A stretch of DNA of 64,000 bases from Pseudomonas sp. MF4836. Its GTDB lineage: Bacteria > Pseudomonadota > Gammaproteobacteria > Pseudomonadales > Pseudomonadaceae. The stretch is taken from assembly GCF_002018875.1 (NCBI RefSeq), contig NZ_MVOL01000007.1, forward strand, positions 1 to 64,000, given 5' to 3'. Position 1 is the stretch's first letter; each line of letters starts with the position of its first letter. The position numbers and the translations under genes were made by a program. Positions 32,811-41,513 of the stretch are shown here, in pieces. Under the pieces are notes generated by a model. That model saw only the letters and a list, made by a program, of their open reading frames with translations. It was not told where the DNA came from and ran no database searches.

Positions 32811-33620
32811 ATGAGTCTGACCAGCAGTATCGGAACCATCGAAAGCCCGCCGTTCTACTTCGAACTGGGCGAGCTGATCTCCAGCACCGGCAACGACCGA
32901 TTCGCCGCCAATATGCTGCACCTGGTGGAAAAACGCGTTCCGGTAACCCGAGTCGAACTCAGCGAATGGACCCTCGATGAAGAACTCGCCTCCCTGCTGG
33001 ACATCAAGCCCCTGGGCAGCGCCACCCTGCGCGAGGACAGCCCCTGCCCCGCCTCCTGGCAACGCAACGCCCAGCCCCTGCTGGAAAAAATGCTCGAAAT
33101 GGACGACGCGCTGCTGATCCAGGTGAACGCCCGGGCCGGCGATCCTGCAAGCCGCCATACGGTCCGCGAAACCTCCCATCAGTGCAGCCTGGTGTCGCGC
33201 ACGTCCAATCGACGGTGCGTCATTTCCTTTTACCGACCGCGCCATCTGCGGGTGTTTTCCCTGTCCGAACTGTCGTTTCTCAAGAGCCTGTCGCAAACCC
33301 TGCTGCCGCTGATCGAGCGTCACGCCCAGGCCAACCGCAATGCCGCCCTGGGCCAGGCCTGGGCCGGCGGGTTGCCGGCGCTGCCGGAGCAGGCGCTGTT
33401 GCAACGCGAGTTCGACGAGCGCCTGTCGCGCAATGACATCACCCTCTCGGCCCGGGAAAAAGAGGTGTGCCTGGGGCTACTGAGCGGCGGCACGGTGCCG
33501 CAACTGGCGGAAAAACTCAGCCTCAAGAACAGCTCCATCGAAACCTACCTCAAGCGTGCCGCCGCCAAGCTGGGGGTAAGCGGCCGCCATGGATTGGCCA
33601 AGTGGATGGTCGGCGCGTGA
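32811..33620 (+). CDS. LuxR-type transcriptional regulator of the lipopeptide cluster
   Basis: This is a 269-residue regulator with a C-terminal LuxR/FixJ helix-turn-helix (LSAREKEVCLGLLSGGTVPQ…, about residues 205-265). The N-terminal ~190 residues are not recognisably an acyl-homoserine-lactone domain or a receiver. Similar regulators flank most Pseudomonas lipopeptide synthetase clusters (ViscAR/PsoR class) and are needed for synthetase expression. The start at 32811 (MSLTSSIG) is chosen because AAGGA lies 10 bases upstream. An earlier in-frame ATG at 32700 would add 37 residues without a good ribosome site. Its TGA overlaps the start of the efflux gene. It probably acts on the divergent synthetase promoter and on its own operon. 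Confidence 0.85.
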   Translation: MSLTSSIGTIESPPFYFELGELISSTGNDRFAANMLHLVEKRVPVTRVELSEWTLDEELASLLDIKPLGSATLREDSPCPASWQRNAQPLLEKMLEMDDALLIQVNARAGDPASRHTVRETSHQCSLVSRTSNRRCVISFYRPRHLRVFSLSELSFLKSLSQTLLPLIERHAQANRNAALGQAWAGGLPALPEQALLQREFDERLSRNDITLSAREKEVCLGLLSGGTVPQLAEKLSLKNSSIETYLKRAAAKLGVSGRHGLAKWMVGA

Positions 33621-35116
33621 TCCGCCGCACTTCGGCATCAGGCAGCTGCTTCACCCTTGGGGAAAGTCGCTCACTGCCCAGGTCAGCCCTGTCCCTGGTG
33701 CTGTTGACGTGGCTGCTGGGCGGCTGCTCGCTGATCCCGGACTACCAGCAACCGCCATCACCGGCGCCCGCGCTCTACCCCCAGGCGCCCGGCGACACGG
33801 GGTCGCGCGCCCTGGCGAGCAGCACCGACTGGCATCAGCTGTTTCGTGACCCGACCTTGCGGCAGTTGATCCAGAGCGCGTTGGACAACAACCGCGACCT
33901 GCGGGTGGCGGCCTTGAATGTCGAGGCGTTCCAGGCGCAGTACCGGATCCAGCGCGCCGACCTGTTCCCTGCCGTGAGCGCCAACGGCAGCGGCAGCCGC
34001 CAGCGCCTGCCGCCCGCCATCACAGGCACCGGCAAGCCGCTGATCAAGTCGTCCTATTCCGCGACCCTGGGCATCAGCGCCTACGAGCTGGACTTCTTCG
34101 GCCGCGTGCGCAGCCTGAGCAAGCAGGCGATGCTCAGCTACCTGGCCACCGAAGAGGCGCAACGCAGCGCCCAGATCAGCCTGGTGGCGAACGTGGCCAA
34201 CGCCTACCTGACCTGGCGCGCCGACCAGGAGCTGCTGGTGCTGAGCGGCAAGACCCTGGAGGCCAACCTGGAAAGCCTGCGCCTGACCGCGCGCAGCGGC
34301 ACCGCCGGCAAGCTGTCCAACCTCGATGTGCTGCAAGCGCGCACCAGCGTCGAAAGCGCCCGGGCCAGCCTGGCCCGCTATCAACGCCAGGTGGCCCAGG
34401 ACCTGAACAGCCTGAGCCTGCTGGTGGGGGCCGAGGTCTCCCCGGCGCTGCCCGGTCAGCCCCTGGCCAACGATCTGATAGTCGCCGTGCCGGCCGGCCT
34501 GCCCTCCGACCTGCTGCAACGGCGCCCGGATATCCTCCAGGCCGAGTATCAGTTGATGGCCGCCAACGCCAATATCGGTGCGGCCCGCGCGGCGTTTTTC
34601 CCCAGTGTCAGCCTGACCGCCAACGCCGGCTCTTCCAGCCTGGAACTGTCCGGGTTATTCAAGGGTGGCTCCGGGGGCTGGACCTTCCAGCCGCAGATCA
34701 ACCTGCCGATCTTCAATGCCGGCAGCCTGCGGGCCAGCCTGGATTACTCCCGGCTGCAAAGGGACATCCGGGTCGCCCAGTATGAAAAGTCGATCCAGAC
34801 CGCGTTCCAGGAAGTGTCCAACGGCCTTGCCGCTCGCAGCACCTACCAGCAGCAGCTCGATGCCCAGCGACGCCTGGTGGAGGCGACCCAGGACTACTAC
34901 AACATGGCCGAACACCGCTACCGCATGGGTCTGGACAGCAACCTGGTGTTTCTCGACGCACAACGTTCGCTGTTCAGCTCACAGCAGGACCTGATCAATG
35001 ACCGGCTGGCGCAACTGATGGCCGAGGTGAACCTGTACACCGCCCTGGGCGGCGGCTGGCAGGAGTCCCCCGAACTGGCCAGGCTGCCGGCGCCGCAGCA
35101 CGGCGCCGGCGGCTAG
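33617..35116 (+). CDS. Outer-membrane efflux lipoprotein (NodT/OprM type)
   Basis: This 499-residue TolC-family outer-membrane factor has a signal peptide and lipobox ending WLLGGC. The typical motif DLLQRRPDILQAEYQLMAAN is followed by IGAARAAFFPSVSLTA. It would form the outer-membrane channel of a tripartite exporter, here presumably for the lipopeptide together with MacA/MacB-like partners. Those usually lie beyond the last synthetase gene, outside this window. The GTG start overlaps the LuxR stop (GTGA), so the two are translationally coupled. It converges with the ArsB-type gene, with one base between the stop codons. Confidence 0.88.
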   Translation: MIRRTSASGSCFTLGESRSLPRSALSLVLLTWLLGGCSLIPDYQQPPSPAPALYPQAPGDTGSRALASSTDWHQLFRDPTLRQLIQSALDNNRDLRVAALNVEAFQAQYRIQRADLFPAVSANGSGSRQRLPPAITGTGKPLIKSSYSATLGISAYELDFFGRVRSLSKQAMLSYLATEEAQRSAQISLVANVANAYLTWRADQELLVLSGKTLEANLESLRLTARSGTAGKLSNLDVLQARTSVESARASLARYQRQVAQDLNSLSLLVGAEVSPALPGQPLANDLIVAVPAGLPSDLLQRRPDILQAEYQLMAANANIGAARAAFFPSVSLTANAGSSSLELSGLFKGGSGGWTFQPQINLPIFNAGSLRASLDYSRLQRDIRVAQYEKSIQTAFQEVSNGLAARSTYQQQLDAQRRLVEATQDYYNMAEHRYRMGLDSNLVFLDAQRSLFSSQQDLINDRLAQLMAEVNLYTALGGGWQESPELARLPAPQHGAGG

Positions 35117-35117
35117 T

Positions 35118-36404
35118 TCAGCCCAGCGACAAGCGCAGGGCCAGCGCCGCCAGGGTCAGCAGCAACACCGGCAAGGTCAGGACGATGCCGACCTTGAAGT
35201 AATAACCCCAGCCGATATGGATGCCCTTGCGGTCCAGCACGTGCAGCCAGAGCAAGGTGGCCAGGCTGCCGATCGGGGTGATTTTCGGCCCCAGGTCGCT
35301 GCCGATCACGTTGGCGTAGACCATCGCCTCCTTGACCACCCCCTGCGCCTGGCTGGCATCGATCGACAGCGCGCCGATCAGCACGGTCGGCAGGTTGTTC
35401 ATGATCGAAGACAGCAAGGCACTCAACAACCCGGTGCCCATGGCTGCGCCCCAGATGCCCCAGGTCGCGAAGCTGTCCAGCCAGCCGGCCAGGTATTGGG
35501 TCAGCCCGGCATTGCGCAGGCCGTAGACCACCAGGTACATACCCAGGGAGAAAATCACGATCTGCCATGGCGCGTCCTTGAGCACCTTGCGCGTGGAAAT
35601 CCGATGCCCGCGGGCAGCCACCGCCAGCAGCAAGGCGGCACACACCGCCGAGATGGCACTGATGGGAATGCCCAGGGGCTCCAGGGCAAAACAGCCGAGC
35701 AACAGGATCAGCAGCACGCACCAGCCGGCGATAAAGGTCGGTTTATCGCGGATCGCGCTGTGCGCCGGCTCCAGCTGTTCGGGGTCGTAGGCACGGGGGA
35801 TGTCGCGGCGGAAAAACCACATCAGCACCCCCAGTGTGGCCGCGACGCTGACCAGGTTGACCGGCACCATCACCGCCGCGTAACGGTTGAAACCGATCTT
35901 GAAAAAGTCCGCCGAGACGATGTTCACCAGGTTCGAGACCACCAGCGGCAGGCTGGCGGTGTCGGCGATAAAGCCCGCGCCCATGACGAAGGCCAGGGTC
36001 GCGGCCTTGGAAAAACGCAGGGCCAGGAGCATGGAAATCACGATCGGGGTCAGGATCAACGCCGCCCCGTCGTTGGCGAACAGCGCCGACACCAGCGCCC
36101 CCAGCAGCACCATAAAGGCGAACAGGCGTCGTCCACTGCCCCTCCCCCAGCGCGCCACATGCAGCGCGGCCCAGGCAAAAAAGCCGGCTTCATCCAGCAG
36201 CAGGCTGATGATGATCAGTGCGACAAAGGTGCCGGTGGCGTTCCAGATGATCTGCCACACCAGCGGGATATCGCTCAGGTGCACCACCCCGAGCAACAGG
36301 GCCAGGACCGCGCCCAGCACCGCGCTCCAGCCGACGCCCAGGCCCTTGGGTTGCCAGATCACCAGGGTAATGGTCAGCAGAAAAATCAGTCCAGCAGTCA
36401 ACAT
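35118..36404 (-). CDS. arsB: ArsB-type arsenite efflux pump
   Basis: This 428-residue inner-membrane protein has about 10-12 hydrophobic segments and closely matches ArsB in length and N-terminus (LTAGLIFLLTITLVIWQPKG). Conserved loops include NDGAALILTPIV, VSNLVNIVSADFF and MNNLPTVLIGAL, as expected for a proton-driven arsenite/antimonite exporter of the ion transporter superfamily. The start at 36404 is preferred over an ATG 14 codons upstream because it matches ArsB length. No arsR or arsC lies next to it, which is unusual for an ars operon. A flavin reductase lies 132 bases upstream on the same strand and may be co-transcribed. Confidence 0.87.
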   Translation of the reverse strand: MLTAGLIFLLTITLVIWQPKGLGVGWSAVLGAVLALLLGVVHLSDIPLVWQIIWNATGTFVALIIISLLLDEAGFFAWAALHVARWGRGSGRRLFAFMVLLGALVSALFANDGAALILTPIVISMLLALRFSKAATLAFVMGAGFIADTASLPLVVSNLVNIVSADFFKIGFNRYAAVMVPVNLVSVAATLGVLMWFFRRDIPRAYDPEQLEPAHSAIRDKPTFIAGWCVLLILLLGCFALEPLGIPISAISAVCAALLLAVAARGHRISTRKVLKDAPWQIVIFSLGMYLVVYGLRNAGLTQYLAGWLDSFATWGIWGAAMGTGLLSALLSSIMNNLPTVLIGALSIDASQAQGVVKEAMVYANVIGSDLGPKITPIGSLATLLWLHVLDRKGIHIGWGYYFKVGIVLTLPVLLLTLAALALRLSLG

Positions 36405-36536
36405 GGGCAACAGCCTTGAGTGGGCCCGACAGCTAGTCGGACCCATGGAATGGGGAGATCAGGGGATCGATCGGTTCAGCGGACATGACGCGCATAAGCC
36501 CCGCGAGCCGACTTCGTGGAAGCCGGCGACTGCGGG

Positions 36537-37094
36537 TCAGGCTTTTTTGTGCTGCTCGACCCACTGCGCGTAGGCATTGATAAAGCTCTGCAGGAATGGC
36601 CGGGTGGCCTCGGACAACTTGCCGTTGTCATCGAACGCCGACCCCGCGCCGCCCAGGTAGGCTTCCGGCTGTTGCATGCAGGGCACGTTGAGAAACACCA
36701 GGGACTGGCGCAGGTGGTGGTTGGCGCCAAAACCGCCGATGGCACCGGGGGAAACACTGATCACCGCACCCGGTTTGCCGCTCCAGGCGCTCTGGCCATA
36801 TGGCCGCGAACCGACGTCAATCGCATTCTTCAAGGGCGCGGGCACCGAGCGGTTGTATTCCGGGGTCACGAACAACACCGCGTCGGATGCGCTCACTTGT
36901 TGCCGAAAAGTACTGTAGGCTGCCGGCGGTGCAGCATCGATGTCTTCGTTGTAGAGCGGCAGGTCGCCGATCTCGACGATGTTCAATTTGAGGTTGGCAG
37001 GCGCCAGTTCAGCCAGCGCCAGTGCCACTTTGCGGTTGATAGAGGCTTTTCTCAAACTACCGACCAGCACTGCAATCGTGTAAACGTTGCTCAT
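36537..37094 (-). CDS. NADPH-dependent FMN reductase (ChrR/YieF-like)
   Basis: This 185-residue flavodoxin-fold reductase has the motif VGSLRKASINRKVA (phosphate loop for FMN), VTPEYNRSVPAPLKNAIDV and a GGFGANHHLRQ segment, all typical of the E. coli YieF/ChrR quinone and chromate reductases. The enzyme would transfer two electrons from NAD(P)H to quinones and, as a side activity, reduce chromate. ArsH belongs to the same superfamily but is longer, so this is not a clear ArsH even though it precedes an ArsB-type gene. AGGA lies 8 bases before the ATG. Confidence 0.85.
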   Translation of the reverse strand: MSNVYTIAVLVGSLRKASINRKVALALAELAPANLKLNIVEIGDLPLYNEDIDAAPPAAYSTFRQQVSASDAVLFVTPEYNRSVPAPLKNAIDVGSRPYGQSAWSGKPGAVISVSPGAIGGFGANHHLRQSLVFLNVPCMQQPEAYLGGAGSAFDDNGKLSEATRPFLQSFINAYAQWVEQHKKA

Positions 37095-37323
37095 GGTTGC
37101 TTCCTGACTATCTGGTTGAACAAGACGCTAGTTATAAATGACCGCGGGTCGATCCTGCCACCCCGTTCGCACAAATTGATGGTGCCCCAGAGCCTGTTTC
37201 AGCCCGGCCCGGCACTGCCCTTTGCGGCGGCGGACTATTTTTTTACCGGTACAAAACTTACCTCGCCCAAGCACGGTCTACAGAACCGCAAATTGAGTGA
37301 TTTATCTCCAGAGGCTCTAAAAG

Positions 37324-37560
37324 ATGGCAGCAGTACTCGTCGGACAGTTTCATGCAAGAGACGCAGAAGGCCGCGTCTATTCGGTGCATGAATTCCAGGA
37401 ATCCACCCCGTCGGCAGACGGTCTCACCGGCTCCGAGCCTGTTACCACCTACCGTCTGGCCATTGGCGACCGCGTCAAAAAACTCGACGACAACCAGTTT
37501 CTGCTGGTGCAATCGGACATCACCATCATTCGCGAACCCGAGACCTTCATTGCCTCATAA
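37324..37560 (+). CDS. Small conserved hypothetical protein
   Basis: A 78-residue soluble protein starting MAAVLVGQFHARDAEGRVYS with no signal peptide, membrane segment or known motif. Coding potential is supported by typical codon use and a GAGG about 12 bases before the ATG. The 229 bases upstream contain its likely promoter and that of the divergent flavin reductase. It precedes the LysR gene by 89 bases. I do not recognise a function. Confidence 0.65.
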   Translation: MAAVLVGQFHARDAEGRVYSVHEFQESTPSADGLTGSEPVTTYRLAIGDRVKKLDDNQFLLVQSDITIIREPETFIAS

Positions 37561-37649
37561 CCCGGTGTCATGAGCAGAAGTCATATGCGCGGACTTGAGT
37601 TAGGATTCAAGCGATTGAATCCCTCACTGGCTGGACATGGACTTCAAGC

Positions 37650-38543
37650 ATGCGTTTACGTCATATCGAAGTGATTCAGGCGCTCCTGCAAACCGGGCAC
37701 CTGGGCACCGCCGCCGAGCTGTTGCAATTGTCGGTGGCCGAGGTCGAGGCGCTTTTGCGCGATGCCGAAAGCCAGCTGGGCTTCATGCTCTTCGCCAGCG
37801 TCCGCGGACGTCTGCAGGCCACTCGCGAAGCCCGTGAGTTGCAGGCCGGGATCAGTGGCATCTACGACGCCTTCGAACCCGTGCAACGCCTGGCTGACAG
37901 CCTCAAGCAGTATCAGGCACCCCCGCTGCGGGTCGACGGCACCCCGCCCCTGGCCCAGCAACTGCTGCCGCAAAGCATCGCCGCCCTGCGCCGGCGCTTT
38001 CCCGACACCCCCTGCAGCCTGGCCAGCCACGGCACCCGCCAGATCGTCAAACGCCTGTTGCTGCGCGACTGCGACCTGGGCCTGAGCCTGCACAACCCCG
38101 AACACCGCGATATCCACTGCCAACCCCTGGCCCAGGGCAAGCTGCAATTGCTCGCGCCCCACGGCTGGCTGCAGCCCAAGCAGAAGTACATTGCCCTGCA
38201 AGACCTCGCCGGCCAGGCGATGGTCGGCCTGGAGGGCCAGGACCCGCTCAGCGTGACCCTGGACAGCAAGCTGCAGAATATTCGCCCCAGCCCGGTGATC
38301 CAGACCCGGGTCCAGACCTATCAGATGATGCGCAGCATGGTCGAAGCCGGCGAAGGCCTGGCGATTGTCGACCCCTTCACGGCCCTTGGCGCACGCAGCG
38401 GCGGCCTTGACGTGTGCCCGCTGTCGCCACCGATCAGCGTGACGCTGTATGCCTTGAGCCTGCACCAGCGCGAGCCGTCCAGCGTGATCAGCGCCCTGCT
38501 CGAACTGCTGACGGAGAAGGCCGAAGCCCTGCTCGCCGGCTAA
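37650..38543 (+). CDS. LysR-family transcriptional regulator
   Basis: This 297-residue protein begins with a winged helix-turn-helix (MRLRHIEVIQALLQTGHLGTAAELL). A substrate-binding fold follows, with PLRVDGTPPLAQQLLPQSIAALRRRFPD and a central QTRVQTYQMMRSMVEAGEGLAIVDPF typical of LysR effector domains. The recognition helix (SVAEVEALLRDAESQLGFMLF) deviates from the common SQPAVS pattern, so the family fit is good but DNA contacts are divergent. Its stop overlaps that of the convergent acetyltransferase gene. The target is unknown; the lysine decarboxylase-acetyltransferase pair is a candidate by position only. Confidence 0.83.
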   Translation: MRLRHIEVIQALLQTGHLGTAAELLQLSVAEVEALLRDAESQLGFMLFASVRGRLQATREARELQAGISGIYDAFEPVQRLADSLKQYQAPPLRVDGTPPLAQQLLPQSIAALRRRFPDTPCSLASHGTRQIVKRLLLRDCDLGLSLHNPEHRDIHCQPLAQGKLQLLAPHGWLQPKQKYIALQDLAGQAMVGLEGQDPLSVTLDSKLQNIRPSPVIQTRVQTYQMMRSMVEAGEGLAIVDPFTALGARSGGLDVCPLSPPISVTLYALSLHQREPSSVISALLELLTEKAEALLAG

Positions 38544-39124
38544 CCCTGGGCGGCGAACTCGTCGGCGAACAGTCGGTACCAGAAAATCGCCACTTCCGAG
38601 GTCTGCGGGTCGATGCCGCGATAACGCAGGTGATCGACCCCGCCAATCACGTAGCCGCAGCGTTCATACAGGCGGCAGGCACCGATGTTGTTGTTCTGGG
38701 TTTCGAGCATGATGCCCGGGAGTTTTTTCTTGCGACTCCAGAACTGCGCCACATCCAGCAGCGCCTTGGCCACCCCGTGGCGCCGCGCCGGTGCATGCAC
38801 TGCCAGCTCGTCGATATGGGCGTAACCGTTCCAGTTGGTGCTGACCACCACATGCCCCACCGGCTGATCGTCCAGGTAGGCCATGAAAATCGCGCTGTCG
38901 GCCGCGTCGCGGTAGCTGCTGAACTCCTCCGGGTCGATGCCATAGCACTTGCGGTATGGATCGATGGACGTGAGCGGCCACTGCGCCACCGCCTTGCCGG
39001 TTTCAGCCTGGGCGTACGCCGTGACTTCGAAACTGAAGTCACTGCCCCAGATATAGGCGGAAAACCCGTCGTCGGCGACCCGCACCGACAGGCCGGGGTA
39101 CTTGGGATTCATGGCTGGCTGCAT
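38540..39124 (-). CDS. GNAT-family N-acetyltransferase
   Basis: A 194-residue acetyltransferase with the acetyl-CoA core VGHVVVSTNWNGYAHIDELAVHAPARRHGVAKALLD and a C-terminal YERCGYVIGG motif. It resembles the streptothricin acetyltransferase group in layout, but the substrate cannot be told. The start at 39124 places it 14 bases after the decarboxylase stop, with GAGGA overlapping that stop, so it is the second gene of that operon. An upstream ATG at 39154 has no ribosome site. Its own stop overlaps that of the convergent LysR gene. Confidence 0.78.
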   Translation of the reverse strand: MQPAMNPKYPGLSVRVADDGFSAYIWGSDFSFEVTAYAQAETGKAVAQWPLTSIDPYRKCYGIDPEEFSSYRDAADSAIFMAYLDDQPVGHVVVSTNWNGYAHIDELAVHAPARRHGVAKALLDVAQFWSRKKKLPGIMLETQNNNIGACRLYERCGYVIGGVDHLRYRGIDPQTSEVAIFWYRLFADEFAAQG

Positions 39125-39138
39125 AGCGGGGAACGTCC

Positions 39139-41394
39139 TCAAACCTTGATGCAATCGACAGTGTAGTGCCGTCCATTGCCCTGATCTTCATGTTGCAAGC
39201 CGTGCACGTCGGCGACGAAGCCAGGGAAACTGCTGTCGAACGTACGGGCGAACGCCAGGTAATCGATGATCGACCGGGTCTGCTCGGTAAACCGCTCGCC
39301 GGGCATGATCAGCGGAATCCCCGGTGGGTACGGCACCAGCATCACGGCGGCGACCCGTCCCTGCAAGGCGTCGATCGACACCGCCTCGACTTCGCCACGC
39401 ACTAGGTGGTCATAGGCGTCGGCCGGTTTCAGCGCCACCTCGGGCAGCACGGTGTACATGCGCTTGAGGTGCTTGGCCGTGGCGTTGCTGCGGTAACAAG
39501 CATGGAGCTGGTCGCACAGGTCGCGCAGGCCCATGCCCTGGTAACGCGCCGGGTTGATCTGCGCCACGCTCGGCAGGCAGTTGCCGAGGCTGACGTTGGC
39601 GTCGTAATTGCGCTTGAACTCCAGCAGTTCGGTGAGCAAGGTGCTCCACTTGCCCTTGGTGATGCCCATGGAGAACAGCACCAGGAACGAATAGAGCCCG
39701 GTCTTCTCGACCACCAGGCCGCGCTCCCAGAGGAACTTGCTGACCACCGCCGCCGGGATCCCCTTGTCGCTCAGGGCACCGCCCGCCGTCAGGCCGGGCA
39801 TCACCAGGGTGACCTTGATCGGGTCCAGCAGCACATAGTCGTCGGTGACCCCGGCAAAGCCGTGCCACTCGCCTTCGGGCTCCAGCAGCCAGTCCTGGGT
39901 GTGGACCTGGTCGATGCCCTCGACCCGGGGCGGCTGCCAGATGGAAAACCACCAGTCATCGGCGGCGATGTGCAGCCTCAGGTTGGCCAGGGCGCGACGA
40001 AAGCTCAGGGCTTCGTCGAACATCTCCTGTAATAGCGAACGCCCGGCCGGGCCTTCCATCATGGCCGAGGCCACATCCAGCGAGGCGATGATGCTGTACT
40101 GCGGCGAGGTGGAGATGTGCATCATGAAGGCTTCGTTGAAGCGGTCGCGATCCAGTTGCCGCGCGCCACCGTCCTGCACGTGGATCATCGAGGCCTGGCT
40201 GAAGGCCGCCAGCAGCTTGTGGGTCGAGTGGGTGGTGAACACCAGCGGGCTGTCGGCGGAGCGCGTGGTGCCCATCCCGTAGCGCCCGGCAAAGAATTCG
40301 TGGAACGCCGCGTAGGCGTACCAGGCTTCGTCAAAATGCAGCACCTCGACACTGTTGCCCAGGCTCTGCTTGATCAGCTCGGCGTTGTAGCACAGGCCGT
40401 CATAGGTCGAGTTGGTGATCACCGCCAGCTTGACCTTGGGCGGCCGGCCCCGGGTCAACGGGCTGGCGTCGATCTTGGCCTGGATCGACTCGCGGCTGAA
40501 CTCGCTCAAGGGAATCGGCCCGATAATCCCCAGCTCGTTGCGCTCCGGGCACAGGTACAGGGGGATGGCCCCGGTCATGATGATCGAGTGCAACACCGAC
40601 TTGTGGCAGTTGCGGTCCACCAGCACCAGGTCATCGCGACCGACCATGGAATGCCAGACGATCTTGTTCGCGGTGGAGGTGCCATTGATCACGAAAAACG
40701 TGTGATCGGCGCCGAAATTGCGCGCAGCGCGGGCTTCGGCTTCGGCCAGGGGCCCGGTGTGATCGAGCAGTGAACCCAGCTCCGGGACCGAGACCGACAA
40801 GTCCGAGCGCAGGGTGTTCTCGCCAAAGAACTGATGAAACGCCTGCCCCACCGGGCTCTTGCGATAAGCCACGCCGCCGCCATGGCCCGGGGTGTGCCAG
40901 GAGTAGTTGGAGTCGGCGGTGTGTTGCACCAGGGCCTTGAAAAACGGTGGCAGCAGGCCATCCAGGTAATTGCGCGCGGCGCGGGCCACCTGTCGGGCGA
41001 GGAAAGGCACGGTGTCTTCGAACAGGTAAAGGATGCCCCGCAACTGGTTGAGTTCGCTCATGGCGTCGGCCGGGGCGTTCTCCAGGGTCACCTGCTCGCC
41101 CAGGGCGAAGATCGGCAGGTGGGGCGCACGCACCCGGGCCAGGCGAATCAGCTCGACCATGTTCTGCAACAGGTGGGTGTTTTCGCCCGCGCCTTCGGCA
41201 GCGATCAACATGCAGGCCAGGCCGTGGTGAGTCGAGGCCACCAGGCGGCCTTCGGCGTAATCCACGGCGGAAAAGATACTGAAGCCTTCCTGCTCCAGTT
41301 CCCGGGCGATACCGCGCACCCGATCACCGGCAACGGTGTCAGCCTTGATGTCGCGGTGCACGATCAGCACCGGGAATTTCAGGTCTTTGTACAT
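39139..41394 (-). CDS. ldcA: Lysine decarboxylase, pyridoxal-phosphate fold III
   Basis: A 751-residue decarboxylase converting lysine to cadaverine and CO2. It has an N-terminal receiver-like wing domain (about residues 1-130), the SWHTPGHGGGVAYRKSPVG motif, the NGTSTANKIV and HFDEAWYAYAAFHEFF segments, and the cofactor lysine in THSTHKLLAAFSQASM at residue 393. A C-terminal domain follows. Length and neighbourhood match P. aeruginosa PA1818 (LdcA), which acts in lysine catabolism downstream of arginine signals. An arginine or ornithine decarboxylase cannot be excluded from motifs alone. The acetyltransferase follows with a coupled ribosome site. Confidence 0.85.
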   Translation of the reverse strand: MYKDLKFPVLIVHRDIKADTVAGDRVRGIARELEQEGFSIFSAVDYAEGRLVASTHHGLACMLIAAEGAGENTHLLQNMVELIRLARVRAPHLPIFALGEQVTLENAPADAMSELNQLRGILYLFEDTVPFLARQVARAARNYLDGLLPPFFKALVQHTADSNYSWHTPGHGGGVAYRKSPVGQAFHQFFGENTLRSDLSVSVPELGSLLDHTGPLAEAEARAARNFGADHTFFVINGTSTANKIVWHSMVGRDDLVLVDRNCHKSVLHSIIMTGAIPLYLCPERNELGIIGPIPLSEFSRESIQAKIDASPLTRGRPPKVKLAVITNSTYDGLCYNAELIKQSLGNSVEVLHFDEAWYAYAAFHEFFAGRYGMGTTRSADSPLVFTTHSTHKLLAAFSQASMIHVQDGGARQLDRDRFNEAFMMHISTSPQYSIIASLDVASAMMEGPAGRSLLQEMFDEALSFRRALANLRLHIAADDWWFSIWQPPRVEGIDQVHTQDWLLEPEGEWHGFAGVTDDYVLLDPIKVTLVMPGLTAGGALSDKGIPAAVVSKFLWERGLVVEKTGLYSFLVLFSMGITKGKWSTLLTELLEFKRNYDANVSLGNCLPSVAQINPARYQGMGLRDLCDQLHACYRSNATAKHLKRMYTVLPEVALKPADAYDHLVRGEVEAVSIDALQGRVAAVMLVPYPPGIPLIMPGERFTEQTRSIIDYLAFARTFDSSFPGFVADVHGLQHEDQGNGRHYTVDCIKV

Positions 41395-41478
41395 GGGGCG
41401 GGGTGTCCTGAGGCGGCGGACCTTGGCCCGCCAATCACCTCAGGGTAGAGGCTTGAGCCGCTGGGTGTAAGCCCCGCT

Positions 41479-41503
41479 GCGACCTTCGACAATAAAAGGT
41501 CGC
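41479..41503 (-). terminator. Hairpin downstream of dnaQ
   Basis: A perfect 8-base inverted repeat, GCGACCTT and AAGGTCGC, with a 9-base loop lies 11 bases past the dnaQ stop. The T-rich stretch falls in the loop rather than after the stem, so termination efficiency is uncertain. Confidence 0.45.
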
Positions 41504-41513
41504 GCGAGCACAA

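Noticed and set aside
39139..41394. Arginine or ornithine decarboxylase in place of lysine decarboxylase.
   Set aside because: Motifs do not separate these enzymes by eye, but the length of 751 residues and gene neighbourhood match LdcA (PA1818).
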